The notes beneath the pieces are model-generated. The model was not told where the DNA came from. It saw only the letters and a list, made by a program, of their open reading frames with translations, and did no database searches. From Pseudomonas cichorii (lineage in GTDB: Bacteria > Pseudomonadota > Gammaproteobacteria > Pseudomonadales > Pseudomonadaceae), in NCBI RefSeq assembly GCF_015471405.1, contig NZ_BLVZ01000002.1:1-64000 (forward strand): a stretch of 64,000 nucleotides of DNA. Reading direction: 5' to 3'. Below are positions 49,836 through 58,414 of this stretch, in pieces. Within the stretch, counting starts at the first letter, position 1. Each line of letters opens with the position of its first letter. The translations under genes were made by a program, and so were the position numbers.

Positions 49836-50579
49836 TCAAATGTGACTTATGAGTTTTTCCATGACATGTGCCGCTCGGCACTTCAGAAAAACGTCCATCT
49901 GCGCGCTGTGATCGGTGGCCGCCGGATTGATTTCTGCGGTGAATCCCCCGCAAATACGGGTGCGCAGCACAGGTTCGTGGATATAGGGGAAGCTGGCGGT
50001 GGTGCCGATGCTCAGCACTGCATCAAAGCCTTTGGCCATCTCCTCATAAAGTGTTTCAAGAGCTTGCTCCGGCAACATCTCCTGAAACAGCACGACGGAC
50101 GGTCGCAAAACGCCACTACATTTCTCGCACAAGGGCGGCAACGGACGTTGCAGGTGTTCACTCAAATGAGGGTCTTTTTCGCCACAGGCCTGGCAAAAAA
50201 GTGGAGCCATTTGCCCGTGGATCTCGATCAGGCGCTCAGGCGGGCTGCCTGCGGCGCGATGATAGCCATCGACGTTCTGGGTCAGCACCCAGCATTCGGG
50301 CTTGATCCTCTGCAATTGAGCAATGGCGTAATGCGCAGCATTGGGCTGCCCGCCAAGACAGGCCTTGCCCAGCTCGGCAATGTACTTCCAGCACAGTTCG
50401 GGATCACGGCGCAGCATCGGCCCCGACAAGGCCACCTCGATCGGCAGGCCATCATCGGTCTTGCCGTTATACAGCCCGCCAACACCGCGATAGGTCGGCA
50501 GACCCGAATCAGCCGAAAGCCCCGCGCCGGTAATCACCAGGATCCGCTGAGCATGGCGCAGTGCTGCCGCCGTCTGCAT
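49836..50579 (-). CDS. NAD-dependent protein deacylase (sirtuin)
   Basis: A 247-residue Sir2-family enzyme that removes acyl groups from lysine with NAD. The NAD motif GAGLSADSGLPTYRG, the TQNVDGYHRAAGS stretch and the catalytic His in EIHG are present. The Zn site is two CxxC pairs (CQAC and CEKC). I chose ATG 50579; a TTG at 50600 is also in frame, has AAGGA upstream and overlaps the hda stop by seven bases (TTGGTAG). It is directly downstream of hda, which suggests co-expression. Confidence 0.92.
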   Translation of the reverse strand: MQTAAALRHAQRILVITGAGLSADSGLPTYRGVGGLYNGKTDDGLPIEVALSGPMLRRDPELCWKYIAELGKACLGGQPNAAHYAIAQLQRIKPECWVLTQNVDGYHRAAGSPPERLIEIHGQMAPLFCQACGEKDPHLSEHLQRPLPPLCEKCSGVLRPSVVLFQEMLPEQALETLYEEMAKGFDAVLSIGTTASFPYIHEPVLRTRICGGFTAEINPAATDHSAQMDVFLKCRAAHVMEKLISHI

Positions 50580-50593
50580 CAGCAAGGCCTGAT

Positions 50594-51298
50594 CTACCAA
50601 CCCAGGGTTTCCTTCAAGAAGGGAATGGTCAGCTTGCGCTTTTCCTGAAGAGAGGCCTGATCAAGACGCTCCAGCAACTCGAACAAGGCGCTCATGCTGC
50701 GCGTGCCGCGGGTGAGGATGAAATGCCCGACTTCGTCGGTCAGGTGCAGGCCGCGACGGGAAGCACGCAGTTGCAGGGCGCGCAGCTTGTCCTCATCGGA
50801 CAGAGGGCGCATCTGGAACACCAGCGCCATGGTCAGTCGGGATTTGAGGTCAGGCAGCTTGACCGGCAACTCGCGTGGCGACTGGGAGGCGGCGATCAGC
50901 AGGCGACGCCCGCTGTCACGCAAACGGTTGAACAGATGAAACAACGCTTCTTCCCACTCCGGCTTGCCCACTACCGCTTGCAGGTCGTCCAGGCAAACCA
51001 GCTCGTACTGCTCAAGGTGATCGAACAGCTCGACGCCTTCATCGATCACTTCGGCCAGGGGCAGATACACCGAAGGCTCACCCATCTGCTCGAAGCGCAG
51101 GCACGCGGCCTGAAGCAAGTGCGTACGACCCACGCCATCCTTGCCCCACAGATAGATCAGGCTTTCCGTCCACCCCGCATCGGCCTCGCACAGGCGCTCG
51201 ACATAGCCGAGTGCCGCAGCATTGGCGCCGGGATAGTAATTGATGAAAGTGGCGTCATCACGCAGACGAACACTCAGGGGCAGCTGAATCGGTTTCAT
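50594..51298 (-). CDS. hda: DnaA regulatory inactivator Hda
   Basis: AAA+ protein related to DnaA that, with the sliding clamp, speeds ATP hydrolysis by DnaA after initiation. The start MKPIQLPLSVRLRDDATF carries the clamp-binding motif QLPLSV at residues 4-9. The 234-residue length is usual. The ATPase part has LIYLWGKDGVGRTHLLQA (Walker A with altered residues, as typical of Hda). It is closely followed by the sirtuin gene. Confidence 0.95.
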   Translation of the reverse strand: MKPIQLPLSVRLRDDATFINYYPGANAAALGYVERLCEADAGWTESLIYLWGKDGVGRTHLLQAACLRFEQMGEPSVYLPLAEVIDEGVELFDHLEQYELVCLDDLQAVVGKPEWEEALFHLFNRLRDSGRRLLIAASQSPRELPVKLPDLKSRLTMALVFQMRPLSDEDKLRALQLRASRRGLHLTDEVGHFILTRGTRSMSALFELLERLDQASLQEKRKLTIPFLKETLGW

Positions 51299-51503
51299 GC
51301 TGGCTGACACGGTTCAGGCGAACCGCTAAGGGCCTCTGGGAAAGTGCGCAAAGTTTATACCCGTGACGGCGACGGCACAATGCGCCATACCCCAAGCAAA
51401 ATCAAAGACTTGCGCTTTGGCGCTACAAACCTTCGCCAACCGGGCCTGCATGACCCTGTTGGCGAAAATGTCTGAGCGCCGGATTCAGGAGAACGACAAA
51501 GCT

Positions 51504-52577
51504 CTATAGATCAGGGTCTTCCATGCCGCCGTAGACTTCGGAGCTCTTATAAATGTCATGAATATGACGCACCAGCACCATGATCACTGCCGCTACCGGC
51601 AACGCCAGCAGAATGCCGGTAAAACCGAATAGCTCGCCACCGGCCAGAATCGCAAAGATCACTGCCACCGGATGCAGACCGATCCGGTCGCCCACCAGCA
51701 ACGGCGTGAGCACCATGCCTTCGAGCATCTGGCCAATCATGAACACGGCAACGATGCCCAGCAGCGGATACAGCTCGCCGCCGAACTGGAACAACCCGGC
51801 AACCAGTGCAGCACCGATACCGATCACAAAGCCCATATAAGGCACGATGGCCGCAAGCCCAGCGATCACGCCGATCAGAAGCCCAAGCTCAAGACCGACC
51901 AGCATAAGGCCAGCCGCGTAGATCACACCCAGACCGACCATCACCAGCAACTGGCCACGAATGAACGCACCCAGCACCTCATGGCATTCGCCGGCCAGTT
52001 TCACGACCTGATCCTCACGATGACGAGGCAGCAGGCCACGGACCTTGCCCATCATCAGGTCCCAGTCACGCAGCAGGTAGAAACACACCACCGGGATCAG
52101 CACCAGATTGGTCAGCCAGCCGATCAGCGCAAGGCTCGATGCCGTGGCTTGCGACAACACCACGCTGACGATATCCCCCGCCTTGCCCATGTGCTCGGAA
52201 ATTGCCGTCTTGACCTTGTCGAACTTCCAGAAACCGTCAGACAAGCCGAACTTGGCTTGCACCCACGGCAAAGCCGTATGCTGCAACCAGTCGAGAATCT
52301 GCGGGGCCAGCTCATAAAGACGGAACAACTGCTTGGCCAGCATCGGCACCAGAACCAGCAGCAGCGCCATCAGCACCAGCGTGAACAGACCGAATACCGC
52401 CACCACCCCCAGCGTTCTCGACATCCCTAACCTTTCAAGACGATCAACCAGCGGATCACCCATATAGGCCAGCAGCAGCGCTACCAGAAACGGCATCAGA
52501 ATCGGATGCAGCATAAATATGAACGCAGCCAGCAGAGCAATCCCGCCAAGCAAGTACCAACGCCTTGTATCAGTCAT
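51504..52577 (-). CDS. AI-2E family transporter
   Basis: A 357-residue membrane protein of the AI-2E/PerM permease family with about eight helices, starting MTDTRRWYLLGGIALLAAFIFMLHPILMPF and ending with GELFGFTGILLALPVAAVIMVLV. The family name comes from E. coli TqsA; members also move sodium or other ions, so the substrate is not known. The frame is open 85 codons further upstream over the DUF2066 gene end, but the family start is here. Confidence 0.92.
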   Translation of the reverse strand: MTDTRRWYLLGGIALLAAFIFMLHPILMPFLVALLLAYMGDPLVDRLERLGMSRTLGVVAVFGLFTLVLMALLLVLVPMLAKQLFRLYELAPQILDWLQHTALPWVQAKFGLSDGFWKFDKVKTAISEHMGKAGDIVSVVLSQATASSLALIGWLTNLVLIPVVCFYLLRDWDLMMGKVRGLLPRHREDQVVKLAGECHEVLGAFIRGQLLVMVGLGVIYAAGLMLVGLELGLLIGVIAGLAAIVPYMGFVIGIGAALVAGLFQFGGELYPLLGIVAVFMIGQMLEGMVLTPLLVGDRIGLHPVAVIFAILAGGELFGFTGILLALPVAAVIMVLVRHIHDIYKSSEVYGGMEDPDL

Positions 52578-52626
52578 CAATGACCCCAACCCCAGGAAAA
52601 AACGTACTCCGGCACTCTTTGCCAGG

Positions 52627-53712
52627 CTACCAACGGAAATACAGTTGCGGTGCAGACACCGGGACAATCGTTGGCGCGCCGGCAGAAGGAGCAGGCGGCG
52701 CACCGGCATCGACTGGCGCGGCTGGAGCAGTTGGCGCAGTGGTAGCGGTCGCAGCTTCGCTGGCAGGCACTTCCTGCAATTTTGCCAGGGACAATTGCGA
52801 GCGTAGCTGCTCCGGGCTGCTCGTGACTTCAAAAGTCACGCGATCAGCCTCGACCGACTGGAGCCTGGCGCCAAAGGGTTCAAGCAGATTAAGCAATTGT
52901 GCATAACGCTCCAGCGTCATGCCTTGCACCTGGAATACCAGCCCGGTGGACGCCCCCGGCTTGGCCACAAAGCGTGGCGCCAGACGCTGGCTCACTGCCA
53001 GAAGAACGGAATCGGCCAACGCTTCTGGATTGGCGCCGGTGGCGGTACCCTGCTCGCGCTGATCACCCAGCCACAACCGCCACTTGCCCTGCCATTGTCC
53101 GGCCTCTTCCTTGGCATGCACGGCAAGAATGGCGTCGGCGCCATAACGCTCGGAAGCTTCTTTCAACGGCGTGACATCGTTGCTTTCAAGATGCTGCGCC
53201 GTACCAATGCCCTGCTCGCTCAGGTCAGCCAGCGGCAGACGCAAAGGCATGCCACGATGCTGGGCTGCACGGCGCAGGGGCTCGGCAGAAGTCTGGCCAT
53301 CGCCGACCAGATTGGAACCTTCGGTGGAGTCCAGCAGCCACCAGCCCAGGATCGACGGGCGATTGCTGCCCCATATCGACAGGCCGGCCTGACGCAGGGA
53401 GCGGTCGGTAGTGGCCGGATCGAAATCCACCAGCAGGGTTTCAGGTGGGCCGGCTTCATAGCCGTACTGGCTGATGATCTGTTGCGGGTCCTTGCGCAAC
53501 TCGGCCAAGGCCGAACCCTGGGCAGCCTTGGTATCGCCGGTCAGGCGCACTACCAGTGTTTCAAGGGCAGCCTGAGTCGCGCGGGTACGCTCCTCGGGCG
53601 ACTGGCCGCTGACAGTTTCACGCACTTGATACAAATTGCTCACGGTCTCGGCAAGGCCGGGCAGGCTGAACAGAGACAGGCAGCCGACGAAAAGGAATCT
53701 AGAAAAACGCAT
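52627..53712 (-). CDS. DUF2066 protein with signal peptide
   Basis: A 361-residue exported protein: a signal peptide (MRFSRFLFVGCLSLFSLPGLAE) followed by the DUF2066 domain and a Pro/Ala-rich C-terminal part. The N-terminal domain (SNLYQVRETVSGQSPEERTRATQAALETLVVRL) resembles others in pseudomonads. The function is unknown. It precedes the permease gene by 49 bases, and the two lie opposite purM. Confidence 0.88.
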   Translation of the reverse strand: MRFSRFLFVGCLSLFSLPGLAETVSNLYQVRETVSGQSPEERTRATQAALETLVVRLTGDTKAAQGSALAELRKDPQQIISQYGYEAGPPETLLVDFDPATTDRSLRQAGLSIWGSNRPSILGWWLLDSTEGSNLVGDGQTSAEPLRRAAQHRGMPLRLPLADLSEQGIGTAQHLESNDVTPLKEASERYGADAILAVHAKEEAGQWQGKWRLWLGDQREQGTATGANPEALADSVLLAVSQRLAPRFVAKPGASTGLVFQVQGMTLERYAQLLNLLEPFGARLQSVEADRVTFEVTSSPEQLRSQLSLAKLQEVPASEAATATTAPTAPAAPVDAGAPPAPSAGAPTIVPVSAPQLYFRW

Positions 53713-54040
53713 GGACAGTTCCCGAACGGAAAAAACGGCATTGAAGACCGTATAAAGATGCTCAACATGCCTCAGACAGCAGGTCCTTGCCAATCATTCA
53801 CATAAAATTACAGCTTATTAAGGAAGGCCTGAATCGCCGATCCGGATTTTATTTTTGCCTGATACCCCCCTGCCCGTCGGCCCAAGGATGGCTCACGGGC
53901 AGCAAGCCTGATAAAATCGCGCGCCTTCGCAGACTGGCGATGGTGGCGGCCTGAAATGGCACTGCGCGAAAGCGCAACCTTGAACCGGCCCCGCCGCAGC
54001 GGTCGATACCCCCGAATCCCCCCTAAAGGCCTGGATTTTT
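53713..54040. other. Upstream region of purM, divergent from the DUF2066 gene
   Basis: About 330 bases without a gene. It holds an inverted repeat CTGCCCGT (53870-53877) with ACGGGCAG (53895-53902), a candidate -10 box (TGATAAAAT near 53909-53917) and a structured leader. There is no clear -35 box at the usual spacing. The purM start itself has no strong ribosome site. Confidence 0.5.
53945..53995 (+). promoter_or_regulatory. Structured purM leader
   Basis: GGCGG (53945-53949) can pair with CCGCC (53991-53995), and inside it TGCGC and GCGCA (53963-53967 and 53972-53976) close on a GAAA tetraloop. The nested stem lies 46-96 bases before the purM ATG. Autoregulation is possible but not shown. 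Confidence 0.4.
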
Positions 54041-55099
54041 ATGAGCAAGCAACCCTCCCTGAGCTACAAAGACGCCGGTGTAGACATCGACGCCGGTGAA
54101 GCATTGGTCGAACGCATCAAGAGCGTCGCCAAGCGCACCAAGCGTCCGGAAGTCATGGGCGGCCTGGGAGGTTTCGGCGCCCTCTGCGAAATCCCGGCCG
54201 GCTACAAACAACCGGTTCTGGTTTCCGGCACCGACGGCGTAGGCACCAAGCTGCGTCTGGCCCTGAACCTGAACAAGCACGACAGCATCGGCATCGATCT
54301 GGTCGCCATGTGCGTCAACGATCTGGTGGTCTGCGGTGCAGAGCCTCTGTTCTTCCTCGACTACTACGCCACCGGCAAGCTCAACGTCGACACGGCGGCT
54401 CAGGTCGTGACCGGTATCGGCGCGGGCTGTGAACTGGCCGGCTGCTCGCTGGTTGGCGGCGAAACTGCCGAAATGCCCGGCATGTACGAAGGCGAAGACT
54501 ACGACCTGGCCGGCTTCTGCGTCGGCGTCGTGGAAAAGGCCGACATCATCGACGGCTCGAAAGTCGTTGCCGGTGACGCCCTGCTCGCTCTGCCATCGTC
54601 CGGCCCGCACTCCAACGGTTACTCGCTGATCCGCAAGATCATCGAAGTGGCAGGTGCCGATATCGAAAACATCCAGCTGGACGGCAAGCCTCTGACCGAC
54701 CTGCTGATGGCGCCAACCCGCATCTACGTCAAGCCGCTGCTCAAGCTGATCAAGGAAACCGGCGCGGTCAAGGCCATGGCCCACATCACCGGTGGCGGCC
54801 TGCTGGACAACATCCCGCGTGTACTGCCGGAAGGCGCACAAGCCGTGGTCGACGTTGCCAGCTGGCAACGCCCTGCGGTATTCGACTGGTTGCAGCAGCA
54901 AGGCAACGTCGAAGAAAACGAAATGCACCGCGTCCTGAACTGCGGCGTCGGCATGGTTATCTGCGTTGCTCAGGAGCACGTTGAAACCGCCCTGAACGTA
55001 TTGCGCGAAGCGGGCGAGCAGCCTTGGGTCATCGGCCAGATCGCCACCGCCGCCGAAGGCGCAGCACAAGTCGAGCTGAAGAACCTCAAGGCGCATTGA
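54041..55099 (+). CDS. purM: Phosphoribosylformylglycinamidine cyclo-ligase
   Basis: AIR synthetase, fifth step of purine synthesis. The 352-residue protein has the start [26 protein letters not shown], the conserved [42 protein letters not shown] and [12 protein letters not shown]. The stop overlaps the purN start by one base (TGATG). Confidence 0.98.
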   Translation: MSKQPSLSYKDAGVDIDAGEALVERIKSVAKRTKRPEVMGGLGGFGALCEIPAGYKQPVLVSGTDGVGTKLRLALNLNKHDSIGIDLVAMCVNDLVVCGAEPLFFLDYYATGKLNVDTAAQVVTGIGAGCELAGCSLVGGETAEMPGMYEGEDYDLAGFCVGVVEKADIIDGSKVVAGDALLALPSSGPHSNGYSLIRKIIEVAGADIENIQLDGKPLTDLLMAPTRIYVKPLLKLIKETGAVKAMAHITGGGLLDNIPRVLPEGAQAVVDVASWQRPAVFDWLQQQGNVEENEMHRVLNCGVGMVICVAQEHVETALNVLREAGEQPWVIGQIATAAEGAAQVELKNLKAH

Positions 55100-55749
55100 T
55101 GTCTGCCACCTGCGATGTCGTGGTGCTGCTTTCCGGCACCGGTGGCAACCTGCAAGCCATGATCGACAGTTTCAAGGACGGGGCCAGCCCCGTCCGTATC
55201 CGGGCCGTCATTTCCAACCGTGACGATGCGTTCGGTCTGCAACGCGCCAGAGACGCAGGTATCGAAGCCTGCGTTCTGGATCACAAGGCATACGAAGGCC
55301 GCGAAGCCTTCGATACCGCCCTGATGAAACTGATCGACACCTTCAAGCCACAGCTCGTGGTACTGGCCGGATTCATGCGCATCCTGACGGCGGACTTCGT
55401 TCGTCACTACCAGGGTCGCCTGCTCAATATCCACCCTTCCCTGCTCCCTCGCTACAAAGGCCTGCATACCCATCAGCGGGCTCTGGAAGCCGGGGACACC
55501 GAACACGGCTGCAGCGTGCATTTCGTCACCGAGGAACTCGATGGCGGACCACTGGTCGTACAGGCTGTGATTTCGGTAGAGTTGCAGGATTCGCCAGCCA
55601 CACTTGCGCAGCGAGTCCATGTTCAGGAACACCGGATTTACCCGCTGGCCATACGCTGGTTCGCCGAAGGCCGATTGAGGCTTGGCGATGAAGGCTCATT
55701 ACTGGATGGCAAGCTGCTTCCGCCCACCGGACACTTGATTCAAAACTAG
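55099..55749 (+). CDS. purN: Phosphoribosylglycinamide formyltransferase
   Basis: Folate-dependent GAR transformylase, third step of purine synthesis. The 216-residue protein has LLSGTGGNLQAMIDS, the catalytic block NIHPSLLPRYKGLHTHQRALEAGDTEHGCSVH, and VTEELDGGP. The ATG is coupled to the purM stop. Confidence 0.97.
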   Translation: MSATCDVVVLLSGTGGNLQAMIDSFKDGASPVRIRAVISNRDDAFGLQRARDAGIEACVLDHKAYEGREAFDTALMKLIDTFKPQLVVLAGFMRILTADFVRHYQGRLLNIHPSLLPRYKGLHTHQRALEAGDTEHGCSVHFVTEELDGGPLVVQAVISVELQDSPATLAQRVHVQEHRIYPLAIRWFAEGRLRLGDEGSLLDGKLLPPTGHLIQN

Positions 55750-55757
55750 GAGATACC

Positions 55758-56471
55758 ATGCGTCGTGCCTTGCTCTTCGCTTTCGCTCTGTTCGCACTGC
55801 CTGCGGCACATGCAGCAGATCTTCAACCCTTCTCCGCAAGCTATACCGCCGACTGGAAACAGCTTCCAATGAGCGGTACAGCCGAACGCAGCCTGGAAGC
55901 CGGCCCCAACGGCACCTGGACCCTCAACTTCAAGGCCTCGATGATGATCGCCAGCCTGACGGAAGTCAGCACGCTGAAAGTCGACAAGGACGTGATGCTG
56001 CCTCAGACCTACAACTTCGAGCGTAGCGGCCTGGGCAAATCCAAGAAGGTTGATCTGGCCTTCGACTGGAACGCCAAGTTCGTGACCGGCAGCGACCGTG
56101 GCGACGCGATCAAGCTGCCGCTAAACCGTGGCGTTCTCGACAAGTCCACCTACCAACTGGCCCTGCAGCATGACGTGGCAGCCGGCAAGAAGAGCATGAG
56201 CTATCAGGTCGTCGATGGTGACGAAATCGATACTTATGACTTCCGTGTGCTGGGCTCGGAAACGGTCGCCACCAAGGCAGGCCAGGTCGATGCCATCAAG
56301 GTCGAGCGCGTACGTGACCCGACTCAAAGCAAGCGCACCACCGTGCTGTGGTTCGCCAAGGATTGGGACTACCTGCTGGTCCGCCTGCAACAGGTCGAAA
56401 CCGACGGCAAGGAATACAACATCATGCTGTTGGACGGTACTGTGAATGGCAAGGCTGTGAAGGGTAGCTAA
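55758..56471 (+). CDS. DUF3108 exported protein
   Basis: A 237-residue protein with a signal peptide (FAFALFALPAAHAAD) and a beta-rich DUF3108 domain (YTADWKQLPMSGTAERSLE, then VLWFAKDWDYLLVRLQQVE). It is probably periplasmic. The function is unknown. It follows purN by eight bases with AGGAG upstream, so co-transcription is likely. Confidence 0.9.
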   Translation: MRRALLFAFALFALPAAHAADLQPFSASYTADWKQLPMSGTAERSLEAGPNGTWTLNFKASMMIASLTEVSTLKVDKDVMLPQTYNFERSGLGKSKKVDLAFDWNAKFVTGSDRGDAIKLPLNRGVLDKSTYQLALQHDVAAGKKSMSYQVVDGDEIDTYDFRVLGSETVATKAGQVDAIKVERVRDPTQSKRTTVLWFAKDWDYLLVRLQQVETDGKEYNIMLLDGTVNGKAVKGS

Positions 56472-56476
56472 GCCTC

Positions 56477-56525
56477 TTTCGCGAATGAATTCGCTCCTAC
56501 AGCAGGGGCGAATTGATTCGTGAAC
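56477..56525. repeat. REP pair after the DUF3108 gene
   Basis: A left arm of TTCGCGAATGAATTCGCTCC type (from 56477) faces a diverged right arm (GGGGCGAATTGATTCGTGAA, ending about 56523). The spacer is very short. Several substitutions in the right arm suggest an older, decaying copy. Confidence 0.75.
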
Positions 56526-56713
56526 CCTTCATGAAGAATCCTTCATTTCCCCCTCGCAAAACCTGAAAGCCCCGCCATTCAAAGCCTCCAGCCCCGCAAA
56601 AAGTTCAATGGGCCAGTACCGCAAAAATTTCCTGTTTACTTAGCAAGCTAACCGATTCTATAAAAGAGGCCTGCGACACATCGCCGCAGTTTCTAGAGTC
56701 AGGAGCTATCAAT

Positions 56714-56893
56714 ATGACCGTAAAAGTTACTGAGCGTGACGAAGCCCACCTCTCTCATGAAGCCGTTGCCGATGGCATTCAGATCTGGGACGTTTACCAA
56801 CAAGACCAGTTGGTCGGGATGTTTCACGTAGAGTCGGACGCCTATCGTTACAAGGCGGAGCTGGAAGAGCAGGAAAACCAGCGGACTCACTAA
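56714..56893 (+). CDS. Small hypothetical protein (59 residues)
   Basis: A 59-residue gene starting MTVKVTERDEAHLSHEAVAD with AGGAG upstream and a terminator hairpin 14 bases after the stop. The sequence (IWDVYQQDQLVGMFHVESDAYRYKAELEEQE) reads like a small folded protein. I believe close relatives are found in other pseudomonads, but cannot verify. No function can be assigned. Confidence 0.8.
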   Translation: MTVKVTERDEAHLSHEAVADGIQIWDVYQQDQLVGMFHVESDAYRYKAELEEQENQRTH

Positions 56894-56907
56894 AATTCGA
56901 GAGAAAA

Positions 56908-56933
56908 ACAAAACCCGCTAAAAGCGGGTTTTG
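56908..56933. terminator. Bidirectional terminator
   Basis: AAAACCCGC pairs with GCGGGTTTT with a short TAAAA loop, with T on both sides, between a forward small gene and the reverse DUF2058 gene. Confidence 0.9.
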
Positions 56934-56937
56934 TTCC

Positions 56938-57477
56938 TTACCACATCAGGTCGTCAGGTACCTGATAAGCCGCGTACGGATCGTCGGCATCCGGGGCTTC
57001 GGTTGGCGTATTGAGCAACACGATACGACGCGGATCGCGCTCCTGAATCTTCAAAGCCGCTTCACGGGGGATGATTTCGTAACCACCGCCATGATGCACG
57101 ATGGCCAGCGAGCCGCTGCTCAGCTTGTTGCGCATCAGGGCGTTGACCGAGATACGCTTGACCTTCTTGTCATCGACGAAGTTGTAGTAATCCTCGGTGG
57201 TCAGCTTGGGCAGACGCGAGACTTCAATCAATTGCTTGATCTGCGCGGTGCGGGCCTTGGCCTCGGCCTTCTCCTGCTGCTGACGATTGAGCTCCTGGTC
57301 GCGCCTGGCCTTTTCGGCCTGAGCCTCTTGGGCCGCACGCTTTTGCGAGTCGTCAATCTGGATCTGGCCCTTGTGCGCCAGACGCTGTTCTTTCTGCTTT
57401 TCTTTGCCGACCTGCTTGGCCTGCTTTTGGTTGACCAGACCTGCCTTGAGCAACTGGTCGCGAAGGGAAAGGCTCAT
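56938..57477 (-). CDS. DUF2058 (YaiL-like) protein
   Basis: A 179-residue soluble protein. The N-terminal half is very basic and helical (about 10-80, many Lys, Gln, Glu; a probable coiled coil), then a domain with YYNFVDDKKVKRISVNALMRNKLSSGSLAIVHHGGGYEIIP. The role is unknown; an RNA or ribosome link is often suggested by the basic helix. The last stretch (AYQVPDDLMW) is acidic and aromatic. Confidence 0.9.
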   Translation of the reverse strand: MSLSLRDQLLKAGLVNQKQAKQVGKEKQKEQRLAHKGQIQIDDSQKRAAQEAQAEKARRDQELNRQQQEKAEAKARTAQIKQLIEVSRLPKLTTEDYYNFVDDKKVKRISVNALMRNKLSSGSLAIVHHGGGYEIIPREAALKIQERDPRRIVLLNTPTEAPDADDPYAAYQVPDDLMW

Positions 57478-57507
57478 TGTCTACTCGCTTATGCAGATAC
57501 CACACGC

Positions 57508-58341
57508 TCAGCCGCAGCCGGGCGCGTTCTTTTCCTGACGTTTGGCTTCGCCCCACAGAGCGTCCATTTCTTCGAGAGAGCACTCTTCGATGGGACGCCC
57601 GGCATGATGCAATGCCTGTTCAATAAATCGGAAGCGCCTGTCGAATTTGCCATTGGCCGAGCGTAGCGCAGTTTCCGGGTCAACTTTAAGATGCCGGGCC
57701 AGATTGACGACCACAAACAGCAAATCGCCGACTTCCTCGGCCATGCCCTGGGCGTCGTTCTCGGCCATGGCTTCAAGTACTTCATCGAGCTCTTCACGAA
57801 TCTTGTCGACCACCGGCAAGGCGGCGGGCCAGTCGAAACCGACCTGAGCAGCACGCTTTTGCAGTTTGACCGCACGGGACAGCGCCGGCAAAGCCGTGGG
57901 CACATCGTCGAGCAACGAAAGCTGCTCGGGCGCACCCGCCTTCTCGGCGCGCTCCTGAGCCTTGATCTCATCCCAGCGCCGATTGACCTCTTCGTCGGTC
58001 AGGCGCGGTGTTTCCAGCGGCGCATACAGCTCGCCGGTCGGGAACACATGGGGATGACGCCGCAGCAACTTGCGGACGATGCCGTCTACAACACCCTCAA
58101 ACTCGAAACGGCCCTCCTCCTTCGCCAACTGGGCATAGAAGACCACCTGAAACAGCAGGTCTCCCAACTCACCGGGAAGATGATCGAAATCGCCCTGCTC
58201 GATGGCATCGGCCACTTCATAAGCTTCTTCCAGCGTATGAGGCACGATACTGGCGTAAGTCTGCTTCAGATCCCACGGACAACCGTATTGCGGGTCGCGC
58301 AGACGGGACATGAGATTGAGCAGATCGGTGATTGAATACAT
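57508..58341 (-). CDS. mazG: Nucleoside triphosphate pyrophosphohydrolase MazG
   Basis: Hydrolyses nucleoside triphosphates to monophosphates. The 277-residue protein has two MazG domains, each with the E-x-G-D-L metal motif (ELGDLLFQVVFYAQLAKEE and EVGDLLFVVVNLARHLKVD). It precedes the DUF2058 gene and lies downstream of relA. In E. coli the gene order relA-mazEF-mazG links MazG to (p)ppGpp physiology; here relA and mazG are adjacent without mazEF. Confidence 0.96.
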   Translation of the reverse strand: MYSITDLLNLMSRLRDPQYGCPWDLKQTYASIVPHTLEEAYEVADAIEQGDFDHLPGELGDLLFQVVFYAQLAKEEGRFEFEGVVDGIVRKLLRRHPHVFPTGELYAPLETPRLTDEEVNRRWDEIKAQERAEKAGAPEQLSLLDDVPTALPALSRAVKLQKRAAQVGFDWPAALPVVDKIREELDEVLEAMAENDAQGMAEEVGDLLFVVVNLARHLKVDPETALRSANGKFDRRFRFIEQALHHAGRPIEECSLEEMDALWGEAKRQEKNAPGCG

Positions 58342-58361
58342 GGGGGTCCGTGTCTGGCTGG

Positions 58362-58408
58362 TTCGCGAATGAATTCGCTCCTACGGTAGGAGCGAATTCA
58401 TTCGCGAA
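58362..58408. repeat. Perfect REP palindrome between mazG and relA
   Basis: Two 23-base arms (58362-58384 and 58386-58408) are exact complements around a single base, core TTCGCGAATGAATTCGCTCC. It lies just downstream of relA and upstream of mazG on the minus strand and should form a very stable hairpin in the mRNA. Confidence 0.9.
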
Positions 58409-58414
58409 GGCTTA

